Of a DNA stretch of 64,000 nucleotides, positions 41,857 through 51,244 are shown piece after piece. Numbering within the stretch: position 1 is the first letter of the stretch; each line of letters opens with the position of its first letter. The notes beneath the pieces are model-generated. The model worked only from the letters and a program-made list of their open reading frames with translations, ran no database searches and was not told where the DNA came from. This DNA is from Bin87 sp963692995 (GTDB lineage: Bacteria > Chloroflexota > Dehalococcoidia > Lucifugimonadales > UBA3495): the NCBI GenBank assembly GCA_963692995.1, contig OY843611.1:1054001-1118000 (forward strand), read 5' to 3'. The position numbers and the translations under genes were made by a program.

Positions 41857-44800
41857 AAAGGCGCAATCGACAACGCCGGATGCCCGGCCAAAGCGCCGGA
41901 GGCCGGATAACGGGACGCCGGATAACCTGGCGCCAGCGGCGGAACGCCGGACGAATGCCCGCCTTATTGCTGGCCCTCGCCGCGGTGATCGGCGCGACGC
42001 TCCTCTTCCGGCCGCCGCCGGCGGTGATCGAAGCTCAGTACGACGCAAGAGCGCAAGGCGGCGCCGATGCCCAGTGTTGGACCTCAGCCAACGGCTTTGC
42101 TCCGGCCCACGCCAGCGGCAGTCGCGTCAGCGTGGATCGCCGCTTCTTCAGCCCCGGACCGGAATCCGGCGCAACCGATTACCTGGATATCCGCGACCCG
42201 CTGACCAATATGGCCGACTACCGCTTCGACGCCCAGTGGCTCCGCAGTTTTACCACCGATGAAAATTACGACCCGCTGAAACTGCGCGACTATCAGGCCG
42301 GCCAGGCGGCGCAGGCTAATGACGGACGGAAGGAACTGATCGTCGATCCCGGCCTGGGCCTGACCACGCCGGCTCTGGTGGGCCAACTCAAGGGCTTTCC
42401 CGTGATGAGCGGCGACGCTACCGTCGATTCCGGGGATGGCGAAGGCTCCACCACTACTACCCTAAATCTAAAAACCATCAGAGTAGATGTGGACCACGAG
42501 TTGAGCGCGCAATATCCGGCGCAATCGGCCCTGGCCGACGCCGGCATTGACCTGGATAATCCGCCGGCTAATCTGCTGGATTGGATTCAGGACACCGGGC
42601 CAGCGCCCGCCGACGGCTCTCCGCTGGTGGAAAAGCCCAATGGACTGATTACCGAACGACAGCTGATGCTGGATTCCGACAATCCGCTGGTTGATTTCGC
42701 CAGCGGAGATTTCGACGATGCCGACTCCCGCCTCGCCGCCCTGGGCCGCCACTTCTGGCCGAACCTGGCCGATGACCGGCTGGCCGTGGTCATCAAGCTC
42801 AATGAGGCGTATCGGCAGGATGAAGGGAACGGCGCCGGGGCGCGCAAACGCTTTCAGGGCGGCCGTGCGCTGCGTGATCCGGTGGACGGAACACCCCGGC
42901 AGTCTTACCTGTGGCCGCAGCCGCCGCCGCGCTCGCTGCCGGAGGCGGCATCGCTGACCGGCGGCGAGATCCGCTGGCCGGCGGACTTCGCCGCCCTTTC
43001 CTGGCACCTTTATGCCGTCAATAACTTGGATTCCCGAACTTACGGGGACTACGATCTCGGCCCTTCCCTGGCCGGGTCGGAGCCGGCCGATGCCGCCGCC
43101 ATGGCGAAAAATATCTTCGGCGACGCTGCTGCCGAGTGGCTGGAGGTCATGGATGATGATGATGACGCCGACGGTCGCAAAGCAGTCCGGCGTATGCCGG
43201 ATAACATACCGGCGCCGCCGACGGACCGGCCGGAATTGCGGCAGCGTCCGCTGCTGCCTTTTCAGCAAGGCGTCAATTGGACCGGCGGCGCGGGCCGACT
43301 GGTCAACGCCGGCGTCGTCGCTCCGGCCGATGGCGAACCCATGCCCGGAACCGCCGGACGCAACAGCTTCATCCAGTTTGAAATCAGGGACGGCGCCGGA
43401 CCCCATTATCCCCAGCCCGGCGTCCGGCCGGATCAGGGTCATATCCCCACGCTGTTCGATGCGGACAGCCGGTTTCAAATCAATCCCAATCGGCCTTATC
43501 TGCTGGTCGTCGCTTTTTACGAAACCGAGTTTGACGAAGCCGGCCGAGAGCGATTCCGCCGGGTCCTCTGCCGGGTCGCCGTAGATCCCGCTATTACCCT
43601 GCGCGGGTCCGACGCCCATGTCAGCGAGGGTTCAGCAGCCACGCCGGAAGTGGCCCGGACCAATCAGGGCGAAGGGCAGCAAGGCGTCTTTCGCCGCATG
43701 GCCCGCCGCTTGGAGGAAATCTCCCAGTTTGATGTCAGCCTGCCCCGGATGCTGTTCAACTACGGCAAAATGAAACTGGGCGAAGAAGTCGCCGCCGTCG
43801 CCAGCGAAACCTCCGCGCAAACCCAGCAACTGCTCAGCCAAAAAGTCTTTCAGGGCCACGCCGACAACGATCCCCGCTGGCAAGAATGGGAAGACGCCGC
43901 GCAAGCTCATAGCAGCATCGCTTTTGGCGGCGTGGACGGCCTGCCCGACAGCAGCCTGCAACTCCCCCGACCCGAACTGCAAATCAATCCTTCCATGCTC
44001 CTCCGAAAGCAAAGGGGCAATGACTGGGAACTGACTCCGGAGTACGAGGCTTGGAACTCTGAAAACCAGGCATGGGACTCAGTTGACCACGAAGACGTTG
44101 GCCTCAGCCGGGACACTTGGGAAGTAGGCTGCCCCGATGGTATCTGCCCACCGGGCTACGCCGACTCCGATAAGTTCCTGCCCAAAGTTCCAGTAACCTG
44201 GACGGCGCCGGGCGGCGATCACGACGGCTACCGCGTCTGCGTCGTTTCCGACCCCCGATCCGCCGCCGTCTGGCGCTATCAACAAGTCAACGGCGACGGC
44301 GATCCAATCTATCAGCCCGCGCCGGCTTCCGCAGAGCAGTGCTTCAACCTGCCCCGGTTTGTGAATAACGCCGGTTCTTACGCGGATCTGGCCGCCTCCG
44401 GCCTGGAGCTGGGGCATGGCGGCAACGCTTTCGCCAACGTCGGCTTTGATCCCGACACAGACGCGGACACGCATCCGCACCTGAAAGATTTTACCGACTA
44501 CGCTCAGCAGCGCCTGCTGCTGCCCGTCAGCTTTGAACACCGGATCAAAGTCGCTGCCTACTTCGGCGTGCCGGAGTGGGCCGAGGCCGCCGCAATACGG
44601 CACTCCGCCGACGGCCTGCGCCTGGGCGCCTTCTCCCCCGTAATCACCCTCTCCGGCGCCGATGCCACCTGCCACGGCTTTGTTGCGGCCGGTTCAGGAC
44701 CTGTCCACGATTTCCAGCGCGCCGCCGGCTGCGCCGACCCCGCCGCCCTTGACGCCCTCGACCCCCTCGACGGCTTCTGGGCGCTGGCCGGCGACACCAT

Positions 44801-45689
44801 CTGCCAGGACATTTTCACCGGCATTCCCGCGCACTTCACCTACGACTCCGGCGTGATCCGCCGCGGCTGGAGCGTAATGTGGATCGTCGCGCTTATCCTC
44901 ATCCCCGTTATCCTTTTCTGGGAACTGCTGCGCCTTTCCGCCGGCGCCTGGTTCGGCGAAGGCGGCGTCGTCGTCCTCCGCAACCTCTTTCCCCGCATTA
45001 TCCTGGCCCTGCTGCTGGTCTGCCTCAGTTTCTACATCTGTCAGGCCCTGATCGGCTTTACTTCCGCGCTAACCTGCTACGTCAGCCAGTCCCTGGACGT
45101 CAGCCTGGCCAGCGTGGCGACCAGCGGATTATTCGGGTTTTTCAAATCGGTTATTGCATTCGCCCAAACCGGCGGCAATCACGCGGTTCTCCTGACCATC
45201 TTGGCCTTGCTGATGCTCGTCGCCATGCTGGCTATGTTCATCAAACTGGTCTTGCAGCTGCTGCTGCGCGTCGTCGTCATCTCGGTTTTGGTCGTCCTGG
45301 CTCCCGTCGCTATGGCCCTGTCCCTTTCCGACAGCACCCTGGGCTGGTCCCGCAAGTGGCTGGGCATCCTGCTGGCGACCCTTTTCCAGCAAGTCCTGAT
45401 TGTCGTTACCCTCTTTGTGGGCATGGGCATCATCGACCAAATGAACTGGTTCGGCGGCAACCTGGGAGTCAGACTGGTCCCCGATTACGGCGAACTTTGG
45501 CACGTAATCACCCAGTCGGTCATGGCCTTTCTCGTCTTTTACCTGGCCGGGAAAATTCCGGCCATGGTCAATCCCACCATGGGCGCCGTCTTCGGCCAGG
45601 TCTGGGACGAAGTTCGCCGCAGCGGACAGTCCACGGCGGTGATGGCTATGGCCATGGGGAGAAGGATCGGAGCCGGCATAGTCCGCTGA
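41853..45689 (+). CDS. Giant membrane protein with C-terminal VirB6/TrbL-like domain
   Basis: A 1,278-residue protein. The basic N terminus is followed by one membrane helix (residues 35-53, MPALLLALAAVIGATLLF). About 950 extracytoplasmic residues follow, with several cysteine-bearing beta regions (YRVCVVSDPRSAAVWRYQQV, HRIKVAAYFGVPEWAEAAAI, DGFWALAGDTICQDIFTGIP). Residues 1000-1235 hold six or so helices: WIVALILIPVILFWELLRLS, ALLLVCLSFYICQALIGF, LVVLAPVAMALSLSDSTLGW, and LATLFQQVLIVVTLFVGMGI. The order of a cytoplasm-facing PVAMALS loop followed by a W-K-L helix is typical of TrbL/VirB6 channel proteins. The large exterior part is unusual; VirB6 itself is about 300 residues. Confidence 0.78.
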   Translation: MKRRNRQRRMPGQSAGGRITGRRITWRQRRNAGRMPALLLALAAVIGATLLFRPPPAVIEAQYDARAQGGADAQCWTSANGFAPAHASGSRVSVDRRFFSPGPESGATDYLDIRDPLTNMADYRFDAQWLRSFTTDENYDPLKLRDYQAGQAAQANDGRKELIVDPGLGLTTPALVGQLKGFPVMSGDATVDSGDGEGSTTTTLNLKTIRVDVDHELSAQYPAQSALADAGIDLDNPPANLLDWIQDTGPAPADGSPLVEKPNGLITERQLMLDSDNPLVDFASGDFDDADSRLAALGRHFWPNLADDRLAVVIKLNEAYRQDEGNGAGARKRFQGGRALRDPVDGTPRQSYLWPQPPPRSLPEAASLTGGEIRWPADFAALSWHLYAVNNLDSRTYGDYDLGPSLAGSEPADAAAMAKNIFGDAAAEWLEVMDDDDDADGRKAVRRMPDNIPAPPTDRPELRQRPLLPFQQGVNWTGGAGRLVNAGVVAPADGEPMPGTAGRNSFIQFEIRDGAGPHYPQPGVRPDQGHIPTLFDADSRFQINPNRPYLLVVAFYETEFDEAGRERFRRVLCRVAVDPAITLRGSDAHVSEGSAATPEVARTNQGEGQQGVFRRMARRLEEISQFDVSLPRMLFNYGKMKLGEEVAAVASETSAQTQQLLSQKVFQGHADNDPRWQEWEDAAQAHSSIAFGGVDGLPDSSLQLPRPELQINPSMLLRKQRGNDWELTPEYEAWNSENQAWDSVDHEDVGLSRDTWEVGCPDGICPPGYADSDKFLPKVPVTWTAPGGDHDGYRVCVVSDPRSAAVWRYQQVNGDGDPIYQPAPASAEQCFNLPRFVNNAGSYADLAASGLELGHGGNAFANVGFDPDTDADTHPHLKDFTDYAQQRLLLPVSFEHRIKVAAYFGVPEWAEAAAIRHSADGLRLGAFSPVITLSGADATCHGFVAAGSGPVHDFQRAAGCADPAALDALDPLDGFWALAGDTICQDIFTGIPAHFTYDSGVIRRGWSVMWIVALILIPVILFWELLRLSAGAWFGEGGVVVLRNLFPRIILALLLVCLSFYICQALIGFTSALTCYVSQSLDVSLASVATSGLFGFFKSVIAFAQTGGNHAVLLTILALLMLVAMLAMFIKLVLQLLLRVVVISVLVVLAPVAMALSLSDSTLGWSRKWLGILLATLFQQVLIVVTLFVGMGIIDQMNWFGGNLGVRLVPDYGELWHVITQSVMAFLVFYLAGKIPAMVNPTMGAVFGQVWDEVRRSGQSTAVMAMAMGRRIGAGIVR

Positions 45690-45757
45690 AGGCAAATCCA
45701 TCCGCAACGGGGAATGTTATCTGCCATTCGTGATCGCAACAAGCTGAGGTTCGCAGC

Positions 45758-46372
45758 ATGGAAATTATCATCAACACAATCTGGGACGGCGGCAAGTGGG
45801 TGGTTGGCATTGGCTCCGCTGTGCTAGTGATAGCGCTGCTGATTGGCGTGGCTCGTTATGGAATGTCCTCGGGCAATCCCCAGTCGGCCGCCTCGGCCCG
45901 GGCGGCCATGGTCGCCTGCCTGTTTGGCCTGATTGCTTTGCCTTCGGTTCTGGTAGGCTATCGGCTTTTCTATGCCGACGTCATCGCGCCCAATACCGGC
46001 AGCGATGTCGCCGCCTTTGAGGTTTCGTGCAATCGCATCTTGCAGCGGCAACTGGAAGCTCGCCCAAATGTTGATACAGAGGGGGAGCTGAAGGCTTTAA
46101 TTAGAGCGATACAGTTGCAGAAGCAGGATTGCAATAAAGATACTTGGACATTGACGCCTAGTAAGAGTAACTTGGGCTTCTGTACGGGAGATATAGCAAC
46201 CTTTTTTGAGATAGGTTCAACCGACCCTTTAGGAAAAAGTGTGACAACTCAAGCAATCGGGCGCTTGCCCGGATATATTGTGGTGGTATTTGACAAAACG
46301 GACAACGCACTGACGACTGCGAATGATTGTTGGGGGTACTCGGCTGATCTGGGCCAATGGGTCGCCGGTTGA
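45758..46372 (+). CDS. Two-helix membrane protein, possible VirB2/pilin-like component
   Basis: A 204-residue protein. The first 80 residues have two membrane helices separated by a short loop (WVVGIGSAVLVIALLIGVAR and MVACLFGLIALPSVLVGYRL), the layout of VirB2/TrbC-like proteins. The second half carries four cysteines (SCNRIL, KQDCNKDTW, GFCTGD, NDCWGY) and could be an exterior domain. From about 46080 the DNA becomes much more AT-rich and codon choice differs from the neighbours, as if this part came from elsewhere. TGAGGT lies nine bases before ATG 45758. Confidence 0.6.
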   Translation: MEIIINTIWDGGKWVVGIGSAVLVIALLIGVARYGMSSGNPQSAASARAAMVACLFGLIALPSVLVGYRLFYADVIAPNTGSDVAAFEVSCNRILQRQLEARPNVDTEGELKALIRAIQLQKQDCNKDTWTLTPSKSNLGFCTGDIATFFEIGSTDPLGKSVTTQAIGRLPGYIVVVFDKTDNALTTANDCWGYSADLGQWVAG

Positions 46373-46615
46373 CGCGCCGTTCTACCCCCCAACTTGCGAC
46401 CGGCGCCCGTGCCAACTCGTGAGACTTGCCAGGCAATGGCCGATGGCTTGCCCCTGGACACGCTCCCTATTTGACTGCGACACCGGCTATTCCGGCCAAC
46501 CGATTGGCGTAGCCGTCGGTTGCCATTAGCGGCTCAATCCCCGTCAATGCGTTATCTGCAATCCCGACGGCGCCATCGGCCGTCAATCCAGCCCTATTCC
46601 CAGGAGGAAACCAAG

Positions 46616-47449
46616 ATGTCCCTACTTCCCGCCGGAACGTTTGAACGCTACGTTGACCGCAACGGCAACTCCGACAGCATCCTCGCCGTGGGCCAAGACA
46701 TCCCCATTATGTGCGTTCCCATTCCCCAAGGCGCCCGCCTGACCCGCCAGCAAGGCGAGGTTCTCCTCTATGCTCCCCAGCCAGTGCAGGCTTACCACTG
46801 CGGCCTGGTGGAAATCTGCGGCTATTATCTGCCGGATTTGAACCACGCTAAGGTTTGCGCCACAATGGATGAAGTCAAAACCAATTTCTACGATGCTTTC
46901 GCCAAGCGGATGCACGACAGCGCGGCCCGCTGCGCTACGTCCGGCGATGCCAGCGAAATCGGACTGGCCGGCGAATTGCAGCGCCAGTACTCTGATGAAA
47001 GGAATGCCGAGAACTCTCCCCGAATGTTCTTTCAGCGCCAAGTCCGGCTCGGATTGCCCTACCATAATGCGGTTCGCTCCGGCGATGCCAACGTCCGGGA
47101 ACCCAGTACCGGCTATGACGCCACCGACTATAACTACCTGGCTTCCGTTCCAATTCAGGCCGTCGGTGAACTGGGCAGCGATGCTTGGAACTCCTACGTC
47201 CTCTGGATGGCCCGCAATCCCGACGTCGCCTCAGATTGGCAATCTGAAGAGGCTGACCTTTTTGCCCTCCCCAGCCAGTGGCCGGATCAGGAGTCCGATT
47301 TGCCAGCGTCGGCAACGACCGTTGATTGGGAACGCTGGTCCAGCGTCCGGGTCTTGGATAAATCCAGCGACTTCAACGCCTTTGGCGGGTTCCTCGCCCA
47401 ACGGGACCTGTGCCTGTGCGCTCGGCTTCAGGGCGTCTTTAAGCCTTAA
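46616..47449 (+). CDS. Unknown 277-residue protein of the envelope operon
   Basis: Starts MSLLPAGTFERYVDRNGNSD at ATG 46616, eight bases after AGGAGG; the frame is open another 96 bases upstream but without a ribosome site. No signal peptide is visible. There are mixed strands with CVPIPQGARLTRQQGEVLLY, CGLVEICGYYLPDL, RVLDKSSDFNAFGGFLAQRD and the final CLCARLQGVFKP. Several cysteines are present. No family was recognised. A 240 base gap separates it from the pilin-like gene, so it may have its own promoter. Confidence 0.65.
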   Translation: MSLLPAGTFERYVDRNGNSDSILAVGQDIPIMCVPIPQGARLTRQQGEVLLYAPQPVQAYHCGLVEICGYYLPDLNHAKVCATMDEVKTNFYDAFAKRMHDSAARCATSGDASEIGLAGELQRQYSDERNAENSPRMFFQRQVRLGLPYHNAVRSGDANVREPSTGYDATDYNYLASVPIQAVGELGSDAWNSYVLWMARNPDVASDWQSEEADLFALPSQWPDQESDLPASATTVDWERWSSVRVLDKSSDFNAFGGFLAQRDLCLCARLQGVFKP

Positions 47450-47485
47450 TCCCTTCGCGCAACCCCCGCTCGGTTAGCCGGCAAC

Positions 47486-47551
47486 AGCCGGCCCGTCCAT
47501 CTCCCGACGGGCCGGCTTGATTCATGATCCAGCCGGCAATTGCGGCCGGCT
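47486..47551 (+). terminator. Two hairpins after the 277-residue gene
   Basis: AGCCGGCCCGT and ACGGGCCGGCT make a perfect 11 bp stem (47486-47517), and AGCCGGC with GCCGGCT makes a second one (47531-47551) followed by TTTGG. T-tracts are weak, so termination is possible but not certain. The same GCCGGC core occurs in both. Confidence 0.5.
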
Positions 47552-47671
47552 TTGGACCGTCGGCGCGTTACCTGACTACGTAAAATCTCTTCCCTCGGCC
47601 AGATCGGCGACTTCCTCAATATCCCCTTATCAGCCGACGACCGCCGCGGGCCATCCGTAGGACAAGATTCG

Positions 47672-48979
47672 ATGAAATTCACCAAATTCGCCAGGTTGTC
47701 AACCTTCGCCGGCATGCTGACACTGCCGGCAATCTTCGCCGCAATCGCCTGCGCCGAAGCAGCGCCCTCGGAATGCCTTCAGGCCGCCGAAAAAGCCGGC
47801 CTTCCCGATGCAATCATCGAACGGATCGCCAAGCCCGATGGCCTCAATCCGGTAGAACGCATCGCGCTCCGGAAGGCCCTGGAAAAGGCCGGCATTGCCG
47901 ATTTGTGCAGCGCGGCAATCGCTAAAGCCCCGAACCTGATCGCTGCCGCAGCAACCAAGTCGGCGGAAGCCGCCGTCGGCAGACCCGCTCCGAGGCGCGA
48001 AGCCGAGAACGAACCAGGCGCAACTTCCGTCTCCGCCGGACAGTACCGCGACGAGTACAGGCGCACCTGCCGTTTCTGGGCGCTTACTAACTTGGACCCG
48101 GTCGTATATGTGGAGTTCAGCAAACTGGAACCGGATCAGATGGACGATCTCGACCGTATCTTGTGGCGAAAAGTCTTGCACCCGTCAGAACACTTCGGCG
48201 GCTACACCGGGTTCTCCGATGCTCAACCCACCATCGGCGGACACGACGGCTCATTTTGCCGAGACTACTGGGCCGAACCTCTCAATAAACGCAACGCCAA
48301 CCTCCGCAATCAACAGTTCGAAGCCGGCTGTCGAATTCATCTCAATGACCGTATTATCAAAACTTACGCTAACCTGGCAGAACAAGCGACACGCTATCAT
48401 AATGACGATACTAACTTCGTGTACCAAACTCCCAATCAATACGTAAGAGTTCTCCGATGGATCGACATCGCTGGCGACGAACTGCGGAAAATGGACAATC
48501 CTCCGTACGCAATACTTCAGAAACTCAGCGCGTATCCTTATACTTGGCGACAGTATGACTACTACAATGAGGATGCGCGGCGCAACTATCGTGAAGAGCA
48601 CGGGCATCCCATGAATCCGGAATGGGTCGGCATGCTCGCAATAGCCGGGCTAGGCGGCGATATTGGCACAACCGGCCGGATGCTGGACTGCCACTACTAT
48701 TATCCCCAGCTGTTCTACGGCTATTGGGCGCCAGTAGATTCCCGTCCGTACTATTCCGAAGCAGACTTGCGGGACATTCCCGAACCGCCAGGGTACGACC
48801 CGGCGTTGCATCAGCTTTACTTGCCGAAGCAAGTGTTGGCTGCCGAAGTGCCGGAAGGCTACCCGCTGGGGATGGCCGAAGACCGGTATGAGATCTGCGC
48901 CGGGCGTAAAAGCGCCGAATCCGCCGGTTACTACTTCGTAGATCACCCGGAAGGCAGCTACTGCGAGCGCATCCGGTAG
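47672..48979 (+). CDS. Secreted cysteine-containing protein of unknown function
   Basis: A 435-residue protein with a signal peptide (MKFTKFARLSTFAGMLTLPA then IFAAIACAEAAPS; cleavage near residue 30, or lipidation at the IAC cysteine). The N-terminal helical part (ECLQAAEKAGLPDAIIERIA) precedes a domain with CRFWALTNLDPVVYVEFSKL, CRDYWAEPL and GCRIHLND. The C-terminal part is rich in Tyr and Pro (YYYPQLFYGYWAPVDSRPYY). Six or more cysteines suggest disulfides. The ribosome site is weak (AGGAC). It ends the plus-strand envelope run. No family was recognised. Confidence 0.7.
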   Translation: MKFTKFARLSTFAGMLTLPAIFAAIACAEAAPSECLQAAEKAGLPDAIIERIAKPDGLNPVERIALRKALEKAGIADLCSAAIAKAPNLIAAAATKSAEAAVGRPAPRREAENEPGATSVSAGQYRDEYRRTCRFWALTNLDPVVYVEFSKLEPDQMDDLDRILWRKVLHPSEHFGGYTGFSDAQPTIGGHDGSFCRDYWAEPLNKRNANLRNQQFEAGCRIHLNDRIIKTYANLAEQATRYHNDDTNFVYQTPNQYVRVLRWIDIAGDELRKMDNPPYAILQKLSAYPYTWRQYDYYNEDARRNYREEHGHPMNPEWVGMLAIAGLGGDIGTTGRMLDCHYYYPQLFYGYWAPVDSRPYYSEADLRDIPEPPGYDPALHQLYLPKQVLAAEVPEGYPLGMAEDRYEICAGRKSAESAGYYFVDHPEGSYCERIR

Positions 48980-49362
48980 CAAGCCACGGCGCTGCGAACC
49001 GTGGGCCGGAAACGGACCAGCCGCAGGAAGTCAGCCAGATACTTAGCGACCTCGCTCCCGTTCTGCTGCCCGTCATTGACTCGCTGTGGGTGACCAGCGA
49101 GAAGGAAGCCGCCTCCTGACGGCGGCCAATTCCGCCAATGCCTCAGGTAGGACGAAATTCGATGCAGTTTCCCTAATCGGCTGACCTTGCCATCGCCTCC
49201 CACCACCCAAATACGAATCCTAACACCATGATCAGCACGGGGTGAACGAGGACGAACAATAAAATCCCGATCCTTCCGGTCCTTAGGTTCCAGATACGGT
49301 GGGTTTTCAATAAGGGCCTCCTGGCCGATGGCGCGACAGAATTGCTCCCACGAGACTGTCAT
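48958..49362 (-). CDS. Possible small protein, convergent to the secreted protein
   Basis: A 134-residue minus-strand frame from ATG 49362, MTVSWEQFCRAIGQEALIEN, then DRDFIVRPRSPRADHGVRIR and IWVVGGDGKVSRLGKLHRIS. Codon use looks natural and there is no plus-strand gene across most of it, but no ribosome site is clear. The C terminus overlaps the convergent gene by 22 bases. No family was recognised. It may be a remnant. Confidence 0.35.
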   Translation of the reverse strand: MTVSWEQFCRAIGQEALIENPPYLEPKDRKDRDFIVRPRSPRADHGVRIRIWVVGGDGKVSRLGKLHRISSYLRHWRNWPPSGGGFLLAGHPQRVNDGQQNGSEVAKYLADFLRLVRFRPTVRSAVACYRMRSQ

Positions 49363-49487
49363 CCACGCTTTCCAACAGCGTGAGCTCATTCGCGTGGACG
49401 GGGACATCTATCGGGTGGGCAATGCCTACGAGCTGTGCAATCCTCGCAACCTGCGGGCGGTCAAGATCAACCGACGCGCATCAGGGA

Positions 49488-50282
49488 TCAGCTCCCCGGT
49501 TCGTCGTCGCGCCGCCGCAGTTCCCCTTCCAGCTCCCGAATGCGGGCTTCCGCGGCCTGACGGGCCGTCCGCTCCCCTTGGGCCTGGGCTTCGGCGGCCT
49601 GACGGGCCGTCCGCTCCCGTCGGGCCGCCGTCCGCTCCCGTCGGGCCGCCGCCTCGGCCCGTTCCCGGGCCACCCGTTCCGCCTCAAAGGTGGCGATGTG
49701 TTCCCCCGTGGCCGGGTCAATCCAGCGCAGTTCGCCCAGTTCCCAGCGCAGGATCAGATGCAGCGCCGGACTGTAGCCTTCCCACACGCCAGCCGCCGTC
49801 GGCCGCACCGGGACGGGAACGTACCGGCCGTCCACCAGCCGGTCGCCAGCCAGCCGGGACCCGTGATGCTCTCCGGTGTGGTCAAAGCGCCAATACTCCC
49901 CAACGCCCAAAGCGGCGTAGTCGGCCCGCTTTGCGCCGGTGTCCACTTCCGCCGTGCTGGGCGAGGCTACTTCCAGCACGAAGTCCGGCGGCTTGCCCTG
50001 CTCCGACACGACGTAGCCGTTGGCCGTTTCGTAAGCAGCCGCGTTCACGTCAAAGGCGATCAGCAGGTCAGGGTAGCGCGCCCGCTCCCGAAAGGTTCCC
50101 GGAGCGGCGACAATCCAGCGATCCGCTTCCACCAGCGTGGTTTCGGGACTGCCGAAGCGCTGCGCCAGGTGATGGGCGCTGCCGTGTTTATGCAGGTGGT
50201 CGTAAGCGGTCACTTCGTCAGGCTCGCGGGGCGGCGGGTCCGGCAGCCGGAAGGAAGCGCCGGTTGGATTGAGGACGACCAT
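49488..50282 (-). CDS. Uma2 family PD-(D/E)XK-like protein with C-terminal coiled coil
   Basis: A 264-residue protein. The Uma2 core (DUF820, restriction-endonuclease fold) shows ERARYPDLLIAFDV, then KPPDFVLEVASPSTAEVDTGAKRADYAALGVGEYWRFD, then LRWELGELRWIDP. The PD...EVxS pattern holds the presumed active-site acids. The last 70 residues are an Arg/Glu/Ala coiled coil with near repeats (RRERTARQAAEAQAQGERTA, RQAAEARIREL). ATG 50282 lies behind GGAG at six bases; upstream starts are possible. This family is widespread in Cyanobacteria and Chloroflexota, and its biological role is mostly unknown. Confidence 0.85.
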   Translation of the reverse strand: MVVLNPTGASFRLPDPPPREPDEVTAYDHLHKHGSAHHLAQRFGSPETTLVEADRWIVAAPGTFRERARYPDLLIAFDVNAAAYETANGYVVSEQGKPPDFVLEVASPSTAEVDTGAKRADYAALGVGEYWRFDHTGEHHGSRLAGDRLVDGRYVPVPVRPTAAGVWEGYSPALHLILRWELGELRWIDPATGEHIATFEAERVARERAEAAARRERTAARRERTARQAAEAQAQGERTARQAAEARIRELEGELRRRDDEPGS

Positions 50283-50490
50283 GGCAGTCTCCATGTTTGG
50301 CAGATGGGCGCCGTTTCGCATTCCAGCCCGGCCATCGGCGACGCCGGCACGAAACCCGCGCCAGGCCCAAGCCGGGCGGCGCCGACCGCATCGTCAGCTG
50401 CGCTCCTGACGCCAGCCGGCCCGACTAAAATAGTCGGGAAGGTCCGCCGCGTCAAGGCAACGGGTTATCTTTTGAAATCGCCGACCGACT

Positions 50491-50994
50491 ATGGACTACT
50501 GGCACGAATCGCCCACTTTCCTCAACCGACGCAATGAGCTCGCCCTGGGCCTGTCGCCGGCGCAGCTGCTGTTCGTCATGGCTACCCTGGCGATCTGGGG
50601 CTTCATCTGCCTCATGCTGGGCGCCTGGATCACCATTGCCCTGATCCAGTGGGGACTGGCCCTCCTGGGCGCCGGGGCCACCGTCGCCCTCGCCCTCGTC
50701 AAACTCGGCGGCCTGCGCCTGTACCACTACGTGGCTCTCTTCGTCTGGCGGCAGCTGCGTCGCCCGATTTACCTGGGCGACCTGGCTACCCTGCTCACCG
50801 AGCCAACCGACGCCGGAGGCTCGCGTTGGAAAACCGGCGCCGCCCAGGGCTGGCGCAGCCTCCGCGGCAGCGCCGCCCTGCGTCAGGGCATGTGGCAAAC
50901 CGAAGGACACGTCGGCAACTTCTACCGGGGCCTGACCCGCGCCGTCCGCGAAACCGCCCGCTTCTTCTGGAAAGGGCCAGCCCGATCCGGCTGA
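50491..50994 (+). CDS. PrgI-like T4SS membrane protein
   Basis: A 167-residue protein starting MDYWHESPTFLNRRNELALG, then LSPAQLLFVMATLAIWGFICLM, a second helix (LALLGAGATVALALVKLGGL), then YHYVALFVWRQLRRPIYLGD. The start (PTF-L-x-R-E/N-x-L), the early double membrane helix and the RxPxxY-like exit follow the PrgI/VirB3-like family of Gram-positive-type conjugation systems. The C-terminal 70 residues are hydrophilic. Such proteins normally sit next to VirB4; here the next gene is a primase-helicase. Confidence 0.65.
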   Translation: MDYWHESPTFLNRRNELALGLSPAQLLFVMATLAIWGFICLMLGAWITIALIQWGLALLGAGATVALALVKLGGLRLYHYVALFVWRQLRRPIYLGDLATLLTEPTDAGGSRWKTGAAQGWRSLRGSAALRQGMWQTEGHVGNFYRGLTRAVRETARFFWKGPARSG

Positions 50995-51244
50995 AGGACC
51001 CGCCGGCTATCCCGAAAACCGCCCAGAGGCCCGGAGCGGCCCCGGAACCGCAGCAAAGGAGGGAAACTCCCCAAAGAATGCCCGAAGGCCAGCGAGGGGC
51101 GTTTCCGGGCTATTCCAGGCCCGCTACGGATCAAGCCGGACGCCCAATTCGCCCCAGCGCCGCTAAAAACGCGAACGGGCCGGACTACGTTACTTTCCGG
51201 CCCATTCCTTGCCCGCTCACCGACACCCGCGAAGGACAGAAAGC

